In this document: one piece after another, positions 1 to 6,170 of the stretch | How positions within the stretch are numbered: the first letter of the stretch is position 1 | Layout: every line of letters begins with the position of its first letter | Source: an uncultured Collinsella sp. | GTDB taxonomy: Bacteria > Actinomycetota > Coriobacteriia > Coriobacteriales > Coriobacteriaceae | Reading direction: 5' to 3' | DNA length: 7,479 nt | Assembly: GCA_900550355.1 (NCBI GenBank) | Contig: URRT01000089.1 | Coordinates: 1-7,479 of the forward strand | Notes under the pieces: model-generated | Database searches by the model: none | Seen by the model: only the letters and a program-made list of their open reading frames with translations | Told to the model about the DNA's origin: nothing | Position numbers and translations under genes: made by a program

Positions 1-158
1 CGCGCCCCGAGGCCGCAGCCGACATGCCTGCCACCGGTGACAGCTACTGCTATTGGAAGGCCGACAAGTGGGTCCTCTGCCATGCTGACAGCCCCAAGGC
101 TGCCGAAGGTGGCTACGTAGGTCTCATCGGCAAGAACCTCGACATCGCCTGCGACTAG
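1..158 (+). CDS. C-terminal fragment of an unidentified protein
   Basis: An open frame runs in from the left edge (first full codon at base 3) and ends at TAG 156-158, giving the last 51 residues of a protein whose start lies outside the window. The fragment contains three cysteines (in YCYW, VLCH and IACD) and a GYVGLIGKN stretch. It shows no membrane segment and no motif I recognise. The codons favour G/C in the third position as in the other genes here, which supports real coding. The product cannot be named. The stop is followed after 8 bases by the first palindromic element, so that element probably lies in this gene's 3' untranslated region. Confidence 0.6.
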   Translation, partial: RPEAAADMPATGDSYCYWKADKWVLCHADSPKAAEGGYVGLIGKNLDIACD

Positions 159-166
159 AATCTTCC

Positions 167-223
167 GTCTCAATCTGTAACATCTAGCAGGCCAAATCGT
201 CTCTACCTGTTACAGATTTAGAC
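167..223. repeat. Palindromic element, copy 1
   Basis: The left arm GTCTCAATCTGTAAC (167-181) is the reverse complement of the right arm GTTACAGATTTAGAC (209-223) at 14 of 15 positions. The arms enclose a 27-nt core (182-208). A short symmetric TAG/CTA pairing (185-187 with 203-205) extends the dyad inward. The element lies just after the stop codon of the first gene. As RNA it could fold into a stem-loop; as DNA it could be a dispersed intergenic repeat or a pair of inverted protein-binding half-sites. The sequence does not decide between these. Confidence 0.85.
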
Positions 224-247
224 AAACTGCAGGGGCTGCCCGAAAGA

Positions 248-302
248 TCTCGATCTGTAACACCAGGCCCGGTTTTGACGGCCTAGCTGTTACAGATCGA
301 GA
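248..302. repeat. Palindromic element, copy 2
   Basis: The left arm TCTCGATCTGTAAC (248-261) is a perfect 14-base inverted match to GTTACAGATCGAGA (289-302). The core (262-288) is again exactly 27 nt. Its core has an inner stem, AGGCC (265-269) with GGCCT (280-284). Both copies share the arm core ATCTGTAAC/GTTACAGAT, and in both the right arm runs on into GACAAA (221-226 and 301-306). The cores are only loosely alike, so the arms are the conserved part. The two elements are 24 bases apart. Confidence 0.88.
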
Positions 303-312
303 CAAAACGGGC

Positions 313-350
313 CCAAACCACCACAAAGGTGTCCCTTTGTGGTGGTTTGG
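313..350. terminator. Perfect 17-bp hairpin, likely bidirectional terminator
   Basis: Bases 313-329 pair perfectly with 334-350 around the 4-base loop TGTC. The top of the stem is CAAAGG/CCTTTG and the outer part is CCAAACCACC/GGTGGTTTGG. There is no clean T-tract, but the outer right arm includes GGTTTGG. It sits after the first gene and its palindromes and before the promoter region of the glucosidase, which fits transcription termination. It is clearly distinct in sequence from the two palindromic elements. Confidence 0.7.
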
Positions 351-436
351 CGTGCAACGGGTATCAGAAAGTGTCAGCTGTGGGCGGCTGCCGGGCCGCC
401 GCGTGCGAAAAGAAGTGTCGGCCTGCGTCGCTGTCG

Positions 437-465
437 TTGGGCGAGGCCCTATTTGCGGGGATACT
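437..465 (+). promoter_or_regulatory. Possible promoter of the glucosidase gene
   Basis: TTGGGC (437-442) and GATACT (460-465) are separated by 17 bases and resemble -35 and -10 hexamers, each with several mismatches. They would start transcription a few bases before 475, giving a leader of about 30 nt. Between the hairpin and the gene (351-500) I see only this, a small GC-rich dyad (GGCGGC 383-388 with GCCGCC 395-400), and a repeated 10-mer GCGTGCGAAA at 401-410 and 481-490. No operator or riboswitch is recognisable. Confidence 0.3.
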
Positions 466-500
466 GAGCCTATGACAACAGCGTGCGAAAGGATTGATGC

Positions 501-1931
501 ATGGCTTTCCGTAATGACTTCCTGTGGGGCGGCGCGACGGCTGCCAACCAGTGCGAGGGCGCCTATAACGTGGACGGCCGCGGCCTTGCCAACGTGGACG
601 TGGCTCCGCACGGCCCCGAGCGCTATGCGGTGGTCTCCGGCCAGCGCAAGATGCTCGACTTCGAGGACGGCTATTACTATCCCGCGCAGACCGGCATCGA
701 TTTCTATCACCACTACAAGGAGGACATCGCCCTCTTTGCCGAGATGGGCTTTAAGACCTTCCGTATGAGCCTGGCGTGGACCCGCATCTTCCCCAACGGT
801 GACGAGACCGAGCCCAACGAGGCCGGCTTGGCCTTCTACGAGGACGTGTTCCGTGAGTGTCAGGCGCACGGCATCGAGCCGCTCGTGACCATCACGCACT
901 TCGACTGCCCGATTCACCTCATCAAGGAGTACGGCGGCTGGCGCAATCGCAAGCTCATCGACTTCTACAAGAACCTCGCGACTACGATCTTTACCCGCTA
1001 CAAGGGGCTGGTGAAGTACTGGCTTACCTTTAACGAGATCAATATGATCCTGCACCTGCCGTTTATGGGTGCCGGTCTGGTCTTTGAGGAGGGCGAGAAC
1101 AAGGAGGCCGTCGAGTACCTTGCCGCTCACAACGAGCTTGTCGCCAGCGCTTGGGCAACCAAGATCGCCCACGAGATCGACCCCGAGATCAAGATCGGCT
1201 GCATGCTCGCCGCAGGTAGCTACTACCCCTACAGCTGCCGTCCGGGCGATGTGCGCCAGGCACAGCTCGACAACCAGGACAATTACTTCTTCGTCGACGT
1301 CCAGAGTCGCGGCTACTACCCGACCTATGCCGTCAAGAAGCTCGAGCGTCTGGGCATCGATGTGGGCATGACGGACGAGGACTGCGAGATCCTGGCCGCT
1401 AACACCGTCGACTTCATCAGCTTTAGCTATTACAGCACCCGTTGCTCCGCCGGTGCCGATAACCCCGATGTCGAGCGCGCCCAGGGCAACGCCTTCGCCG
1501 GCGCCAAGAACCCCTACCTGCAGGAGAGCCAGTGGGGCTGGGCCATCGATCCGCTGGGCTTCCGTATTACGCTCAACGATCTGTACGACCGTTATCAGAA
1601 GCCGCTGTTTGTGGTCGAGAACGGCCTGGGCGCCAAGGATGTTGTCGAGGAGGATGGCTCCATCAACGACGACTACCGTATCGACTACCTGCGCCAGCAT
1701 ATCGCCGCGATGCGCGATGCGGTGACCGAGGACGGCGTTGACCTGCTGGGCTACACCACCTGGGGCCCGATCGACCTGGTGTCTGCCGGCACGGGCGAGA
1801 TGTCCAAGCGCTATGGCTTTATCTATGTGGATCGCGACGATGCGGGCAACGGCACCCTCAAGCGTTCCAAGAAGAAGAGCTTCGACTGGTACAAGAAGGT
1901 TATCGCCACCAACGGCGAAGATTTGGCCTAG
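501..1931 (+). CDS. 6-phospho-beta-glucosidase, glycoside hydrolase family 1
   Basis: This 476-residue cytoplasmic enzyme should hydrolyse beta-glucoside 6-phosphates (such as cellobiose-, salicin- or arbutin-6-phosphate made by a PTS) to glucose-6-phosphate and the aglycone or sugar. The N-terminal FLWGGATAANQCEGA signature is present (residues 7-21). The general acid/base is Glu179 in TFNEIN, the nucleophile is Glu373 in VVENG, and THFDCP lies at 132-137. The C-terminal loop with Ser428, Lys436 and Tyr438 (LVSAGTGEMSKRYGF) is the phosphate-binding signature separating 6-phospho-glycosidases from plain beta-glucosidases. Length is normal and there is no signal peptide. ATG 501 is supported by GAAAGGA (487-493) seven bases upstream. 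It resembles the BglA/AscB/BglH group, but the exact substrate cannot be read from sequence. No PTS permease or antiterminator is adjacent in the window, and hairpins on both sides suggest a single-gene transcript. Confidence 0.95.
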   Translation: MAFRNDFLWGGATAANQCEGAYNVDGRGLANVDVAPHGPERYAVVSGQRKMLDFEDGYYYPAQTGIDFYHHYKEDIALFAEMGFKTFRMSLAWTRIFPNGDETEPNEAGLAFYEDVFRECQAHGIEPLVTITHFDCPIHLIKEYGGWRNRKLIDFYKNLATTIFTRYKGLVKYWLTFNEINMILHLPFMGAGLVFEEGENKEAVEYLAAHNELVASAWATKIAHEIDPEIKIGCMLAAGSYYPYSCRPGDVRQAQLDNQDNYFFVDVQSRGYYPTYAVKKLERLGIDVGMTDEDCEILAANTVDFISFSYYSTRCSAGADNPDVERAQGNAFAGAKNPYLQESQWGWAIDPLGFRITLNDLYDRYQKPLFVVENGLGAKDVVEEDGSINDDYRIDYLRQHIAAMRDAVTEDGVDLLGYTTWGPIDLVSAGTGEMSKRYGFIYVDRDDAGNGTLKRSKKKSFDWYKKVIATNGEDLA

Positions 1932-1960
1932 GCTTTCCCGATAACCGTAGCCTCCTGACC

Positions 1961-1999
1961 AAGGCGCCCTACGAGCAGTTAATGCTTGCCGGGCGCCTT
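1961..1999 (+). terminator. Hairpin after the glucosidase gene
   Basis: AAGGCGCCC (1961-1969) pairs perfectly with GGGCGCCTT (1991-1999). An inner CGAGCA/TGCTTG stem (1972-1977 with 1983-1988, one G-U pair) closes on the loop GTTAA, leaving a 2x2 internal loop. It lies 29 bases past the stop. There is no immediate T-run (only TTTT at 2012-2015), so intrinsic termination is likely but not certain. Confidence 0.6.
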
Positions 2000-2051
2000 G
2001 CCGTCTGCGGATTTTGGGACATGCGGCCCGCTTTTTCGACCCATCTGTCGG

Positions 2052-2057
2052 TACACT
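2052..2057 (+). promoter_or_regulatory. Possible -10 box (TACACT) of the signalling operon
   Basis: TACACT is a good -10 hexamer placed 9 bases before ATG 2067. Transcription would then begin at about 2063-2067, making the mRNA leaderless or nearly so if translation starts at that ATG. No convincing -35 is seen at 17 bases (CGCTTT). No Shine-Dalgarno sequence precedes 2067. The alternative ATG at 2151 would give a leader of about 85 bases. Confidence 0.4.
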
Positions 2058-2066
2058 AAAAGCACT

Positions 2067-3950
2067 ATGGGTACCCGCGAGCGACATATCGGCCACGCGG
2101 CCGCCCGATCCGCTCCCGTGGCGGATCCCAGGGGCGGCAGGCTCTTCGCCATGCCGCGATTCCTGGTTGGCATAACACATCAGGTGTACCGTCACCGCGT
2201 CTTTGCTATCGCCGGCGCCATCACCGCGCTGTTCCTCATGCTTTTGGCGGTCTTGCCGTCGCTGTTCGCCTTCGACCCCAAACTTTCTAACGCCGTGCCC
2301 GCCTATAGCGAGGTGTCCGAAGAGGTCGTGGATGCGCTCGTCCATTCGAGCTCTCTCCCGCTGCTTGTCGCCGCAATTGTATTTTCGATTTGGGGCGTAT
2401 CGGTCTATCTGCGCTGTTTGGACTATGTGTTGCGCCGCCGCCTTGTTGCCATCGCCACCATCTGCGCCCTGTGGATGATCGAAGTCATTCTCAAGTACAA
2501 GTCGTTCACGCCGTTCTATGCCACCGTGCTGTGGTACCTGTACTACGTGCCCATGACGCTCATTCCACTGCTCTACCAGTTGTGTGGTCTGCGCCTTGCG
2601 GGCCTGGAGCAACACCGCCTTGGTCGCCGCTACTGCGCTGCGCTGTGGATTGTGGCCATCCTGCTTATCGGATTTGTGCTCACCAACGATTTTCACCAGC
2701 AGGTCTTCCGCTTTGACCGTACAAGCGACACCTGGAGCAACGATTACACGTACGGCTGGGGTTATTTCGCCGTCTTAGTGTGGACGGCCTTTAACTTCGT
2801 GACCTTTTTTATCCTGGTTGGTCGGTCCTCGTCCTTTCGCATCCAGCGTTTCTCGGGCACGGCGGCGCTCGTACTGCTGGGTGGCGCATTCTTTGCCATC
2901 TCGTATGCGTTGCGCGTGCCCTGGGCATGGAGGCTCAACTTTTCGCTCGTCTATTGCGTCCTGTGCGTGGTGGCGATGGAAATCTGTCTCGATTGTGGTG
3001 TCATTCCGTCGTATCACGACATCGCCGGCATTTTCGACACCTTGCCGCTCGACCTCAAAGTTCTAACGCGCGACCTGCAGGAGGTCTATGCCACGCCGGT
3101 GTCAAAGCCAATGCCGGTAGGCGTGCGCGAGGAGTTGCGGACCCAGGAGCACGGCCACGCCCATGCCTTTGCCGTGGCGTCCGATCCCGATGTGATGTAC
3201 CGTGCCTTTCCACTGCTGGGCGGATCGGCCCTGCTTGCCCAAGACGTGTCGGAGCTCAACGAGCTTAACCGTGAGCTGGCACATCGTCGCATGGAGCTGC
3301 AGCGTCAAAACGAGCTGCTCGCCGCCGACTACGACCTTAAGACGCATTTGGCAGATCAAGAGGCCGAGACCTTGCTGGTCCAAGACGTGGACCAGGCGAT
3401 TGCCCGCGCGCTCGAAGGGATGTACGACCTGCTGAGCTCGCTGCCGCCGTTGACCGACGAGGCGTCTTCGCACGAGCGTTACCGCATGCTGCAGCGCGCA
3501 AAGATGCTCGTCGCCTATTGCAAGCGCAAGGGGTCGCTCACGTTGGCACAGCATGGGGAGAGCGGTTTTGATCGCGACCGCATTCAGCTCATTGCCAACG
3601 AGCTCGCAAGCGACCTGCGCACCATCGATATCGATTGCGCCTCGATTATCGCCATACGGCGCCCGATGCACGCCAGTACGGTAAGCGCCCTGTACGACTG
3701 CGTGTATGACTTTGCGTTTTTTGCCTACACCACCGACCATCCGGCGATTATGTATCACTTGGGCGACCATGACCGATGCAGTGTCGAGCTGCGCGCCACG
3801 CTTTTTTCCAACGATGATGCAGATCTTTCGCAGACGCCCGCTGCGCAAGAGCTCGAAAGCGCTCTGCAAGGGCGCAACGTGGCATACCGCCTTGAGGGCG
3901 AGCCCGGCCAGCTGCGCATGATCGTCTTGATGCCGAGGGCGGGTGAGTGA
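2067..3950 (+). CDS. Multi-span membrane sensor with degenerate histidine-kinase-like C-terminus
   Basis: This 627-residue protein has about eight hydrophobic segments near 45-68, 97-121, 126-143, 150-176, 189-206, 230-252, 263-283 and 290-312. The LTNDFHQQVFRF stretch (205-216) and the following Tyr/Gly/Trp-rich loop resemble the 7TM input region of histidine kinases (HisKA_7TM type). Residues about 315-400 look PAS-like and end in QDVSELNELNREL. A coiled coil follows to about 435. The remainder has the layout of a kinase core but no recognisable H-box, no Asn in the expected N-box (ALYDCVYDFAFFAY, 541-554) and no glycine-rich G boxes, so it is probably catalytically inactive. It is first in a three-gene operon and overlaps the next gene by 4 bases if that gene starts at GTG 3947. 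The start is uncertain: ATG 2067 fits a leaderless transcript, while ATG 2151 has a weak GGCAGG upstream. It is probably a receptor partner for the downstream kinase; the ligand is unknown. Confidence 0.8.
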   Translation: MGTRERHIGHAAARSAPVADPRGGRLFAMPRFLVGITHQVYRHRVFAIAGAITALFLMLLAVLPSLFAFDPKLSNAVPAYSEVSEEVVDALVHSSSLPLLVAAIVFSIWGVSVYLRCLDYVLRRRLVAIATICALWMIEVILKYKSFTPFYATVLWYLYYVPMTLIPLLYQLCGLRLAGLEQHRLGRRYCAALWIVAILLIGFVLTNDFHQQVFRFDRTSDTWSNDYTYGWGYFAVLVWTAFNFVTFFILVGRSSSFRIQRFSGTAALVLLGGAFFAISYALRVPWAWRLNFSLVYCVLCVVAMEICLDCGVIPSYHDIAGIFDTLPLDLKVLTRDLQEVYATPVSKPMPVGVREELRTQEHGHAHAFAVASDPDVMYRAFPLLGGSALLAQDVSELNELNRELAHRRMELQRQNELLAADYDLKTHLADQEAETLLVQDVDQAIARALEGMYDLLSSLPPLTDEASSHERYRMLQRAKMLVAYCKRKGSLTLAQHGESGFDRDRIQLIANELASDLRTIDIDCASIIAIRRPMHASTVSALYDCVYDFAFFAYTTDHPAIMYHLGDHDRCSVELRATLFSNDDADLSQTPAAQELESALQGRNVAYRLEGEPGQLRMIVLMPRAGE

Positions 3951-5443
3951 CGATGCAGATTTCGCTCATTCTTCCCCAAATCGTTGCACTCGATATTGTC
4001 TTTGCCCTGGCTGCGTGCCTGCAGACGATCCACGTTCCGCTCATCGCATCGCGCCGCTCGTCCTATAACCGTAAGGTGATTTGTGCCTACGAGGCGAGCC
4101 TTGTGCTTCACCTAGTTATTTCGGCGCTCATCTTGTTCGCGTCGTCTGGTTCATATCTGGTGGCGCCGCTTGACGTTTGTGCCAGGGCAATGGGCGGAGC
4201 GCTGTGGATCAATGCCGCAATCTTTGCCTACGGCGTGGTGCTTATGGTGCACTATCGTCGTCCCGTCATGCTGGCCGAGCTGCTGCTCATTGCCGCCGTG
4301 ACACCGTCGGTGCTTGCCATGGGCTCGGCGTGGACCGTTGTCCTTATCGCAGAGGGAGCGTTTTTCCTGTTCCGCTCCATTGCGGCGCTCTTGATGGACG
4401 TCCGTAACCGCCAGGAGGATATCACCATGTTCTCGACGATCGAGACCATCAACGTGATTCCCGTGGGCATCCTGTATCTAGACCCGAGGGGCCGTCCGCT
4501 GCTCATGAACCGCTGCATGCGCAAAAACCTGGTGGAGCTTCATATGCCTACCGACCTAGGCGATATGAGCGGTACATGGAACGACCTGCGCAAACTCAGC
4601 ATGCAAATGCCCGAAAGCAGCCAGAACCGTGTGCGGATTAATCTGGACCGCTTTGGTGAGGCGCGGGCGGTGGTCGAGGTTTCTCCCGCCGAGATTCGCT
4701 TGTTTGTGCACGATGACGTTATGGTTTCGGGCCGCCTCTTTGAGCGCATTATCGGCCTGGATGTAACAGAGTATGCGCATGCTCATGATCGCCTGGCGCA
4801 AGCCAACCACCTGCTTGAGCTTGCGGGCCAAGAGCTCCAAGCCCAGATCGAAGAAGTCAAAAAAGTTGCTGACAATGCGGCCTATCTGCGTATGCGCGCT
4901 CGCGTGCACGACGTGATCGGGCAGCGCCTGTCCATCCTCCATCGTTATCTGGAGGAGGGGCGCCTGGATGACGAGTCACTCGAGCAGATCGACCCGCTGC
5001 TGCGCTCAATCGCTGCCGATCTGCGCAGCGGGGGCGACACCGAACCGGCAGAGCAACTGGGCGATATCGTCCATGCCTTTGGCCTGGTGAGCGTGCAGAT
5101 CGATGTGGAGGGCGAGCTGCCAAGCGACGCGCGTGTCGCCGCAGCCTTTCTGCAGATTATCCGCGAGGCCTCGACCAATGCCACCAAGCATGCACAGGCC
5201 CATCAGGTCCATGTGCGCCTGCGGCAGGAGACGTCGGAAGACGGCACTGTTGCGCGGATGGCCGTTTCTAACGACGGCGCGCCTGCGCCCGTATCGTATC
5301 GCGAGGGAACGGGTATCCCAGGTATGAGGCATGTCGCACAGAATCTGGGCGGCAGCCTGGAAGTCCACACCGCCCCACCCTTCACGCTTACGGTGTCCAT
5401 CCCGCTCGCCTCCAACGCCACGGTCCAAAGGAGAAGCTCATGA
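3947..5443 (+). CDS. Membrane sensor histidine kinase, HisKA_3 (NarX/DesK) class
   Basis: This 498-residue kinase has about five N-terminal membrane segments (near 5-28, 48-67, 78-101, 107-125 and 128-148) and a PAS-like region (about 160-275). A coiled-coil linker (about 278-310) leads into the catalytic core. The phospho-acceptor is His321 in RVHDVIGQRL. The following D322xxxQ326 matches the motif that HisKA_3 kinases use for phosphatase activity toward their regulator. The HATPase domain shows the N-box REASTNATKH (406-415), NDG (442-444) and GTGIPGM (454-460), so it should bind ATP and phosphorylate itself. GTG 3947 overlaps the previous stop by 4 bases (GTGA); ATG 3953, two codons later, is also possible, with GGTGA just upstream. 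The end overlaps the response regulator start by 4 bases (ATGA). This tight coupling indicates one signalling unit. The signal is unknown. Confidence 0.92.
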   Translation: MTMQISLILPQIVALDIVFALAACLQTIHVPLIASRRSSYNRKVICAYEASLVLHLVISALILFASSGSYLVAPLDVCARAMGGALWINAAIFAYGVVLMVHYRRPVMLAELLLIAAVTPSVLAMGSAWTVVLIAEGAFFLFRSIAALLMDVRNRQEDITMFSTIETINVIPVGILYLDPRGRPLLMNRCMRKNLVELHMPTDLGDMSGTWNDLRKLSMQMPESSQNRVRINLDRFGEARAVVEVSPAEIRLFVHDDVMVSGRLFERIIGLDVTEYAHAHDRLAQANHLLELAGQELQAQIEEVKKVADNAAYLRMRARVHDVIGQRLSILHRYLEEGRLDDESLEQIDPLLRSIAADLRSGGDTEPAEQLGDIVHAFGLVSVQIDVEGELPSDARVAAAFLQIIREASTNATKHAQAHQVHVRLRQETSEDGTVARMAVSNDGAPAPVSYREGTGIPGMRHVAQNLGGSLEVHTAPPFTLTVSIPLASNATVQRRSS

Positions 5444-6060
5444 TCCGCGTCCTTATAGTCGAAGACCAGGCCATCCTGCGCGAGAGTCTGGCGCGCTCCG
5501 TTGGCGACCAGCCCGATATGACCGTTGTTTCCGCCATTGCCGATGCTTCCGAGGCCTTGGGTGTCGCGCTCAAGGAGCGTCCGGACATGATACTGATGGA
5601 CGTATGCACCGAGCATGATTCCAACGGCATCGTGGCGGCGGCGCGCATTAAAGAACAACTGCCCGAGTGCCGCATCATTATCATGACCGGCATGCCCGAG
5701 ATCACCTTTGTCGATCAGGCTCGCGAGGCGGGCGTCGATAGCTTTGTGTACAAGAACGTCGGTATCGACGAGCTGTTCGCCGTGATGCGCTCTACGCTGG
5801 CGGGCTATTGCACGTTTCCCAAGCCGCCCGAGAGCATTTTTTCGGGCACGGCGGCACTCGACGATGTCGAGCTGTCGATTTTGCGCCTTGCCTGCGAGGG
5901 CAAGAGCCGCCGCGAGATCGCGGCCGAGCTGTTTATGAGTGAGGGTACCATCAAGCGTCGCATCTCGGAGATTCTCAACAAGACCGGCTACGACAACATC
6001 ATGCGCCTGGCCGTGCGCGCGGTAACGGAGGGCAGCATCGTTCCCAACATGGAGCGCTAA
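5440..6060 (+). CDS. NarL/LuxR-family response regulator
   Basis: This 206-residue DNA-binding regulator is the likely partner of the kinase directly upstream. The receiver domain (about 1-120) has the acidic pair Glu8/Asp9, phospho-acceptor Asp54 in ILMDVC, Thr83 in IMTG and Lys105 in VYKN. The C-terminal LuxR-type helix-turn-helix covers about 140-195, with EGKSRREIAAELFMSEGTIKRRISEIL as the recognisable core (153-179). After Asp54 it reads VCTEHDSNG rather than the common D-x-x-M-P, so the loop differs from NarL. ATG 5440 overlaps the kinase stop (ATGA) and is preceded by AAAGGAG (5427-5433) six bases upstream, a strong ribosome binding site. Its targets are unknown; autoregulation or control of the neighbouring lipoprotein or glucosidase would be guesses. 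Confidence 0.95.
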   Translation: MIRVLIVEDQAILRESLARSVGDQPDMTVVSAIADASEALGVALKERPDMILMDVCTEHDSNGIVAAARIKEQLPECRIIIMTGMPEITFVDQAREAGVDSFVYKNVGIDELFAVMRSTLAGYCTFPKPPESIFSGTAALDDVELSILRLACEGKSRREIAAELFMSEGTIKRRISEILNKTGYDNIMRLAVRAVTEGSIVPNMER

Positions 6061-6086
6061 CGCTCGTTACGCATCGGCATAAAGCG

Positions 6087-6119
6087 GCGGGGCCGCAGGA
6101 TTATCTCCTGTGGCCCCGC
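6087..6119. terminator. Bidirectional terminator between convergent genes
   Basis: GCGGGGCCGCAGGA (6087-6100) pairs with TCCTGTGGCCCCGC (6106-6119) over 14 positions with a single G-U pair, closed by the loop TTATC. It lies 26 bases past the response regulator stop and about 50 bases past the stop of the minus-strand lipoprotein gene. The flanking AAGC/GCTT (6083-6085, 6119-6121 region) and short T/A stretches fit a shared terminator for both convergent genes. Confidence 0.8.
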
Positions 6120-6170
6120 TTGACATGTGCGCGGATGTGTCCGCCAATCCGCGGCTGATGTTACGTGCCG

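Noticed and set aside
167..302. CRISPR-like array
   Set aside because: The repeats are inverted pairs with only two units and a dyad within each. There are no regularly spaced direct repeats with unique spacers and no cas gene.
1986..2066. N-terminal extension of the sensor gene to a TTG at 1986
   Set aside because: It would begin inside the right half of the terminator hairpin (1961-1999) and upstream of the TACACT -10 box, with no ribosome binding site.
210..2696. Very long minus-strand open frame (828 codons) opposite the glucosidase
   Set aside because: It is antisense to a gene with an unmistakable GH1 protein, spans two intergenic hairpins, and its translation has no recognisable domain. 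It is a by-product of GC-rich third positions in the real gene.
3102..3869. Minus-strand open frame of 255 codons within the first sensor gene
   Set aside because: It lies wholly inside a coherent coding sequence (membrane spans, PAS-like region, coiled coil) and has no ribosome binding site or domain that I can see.
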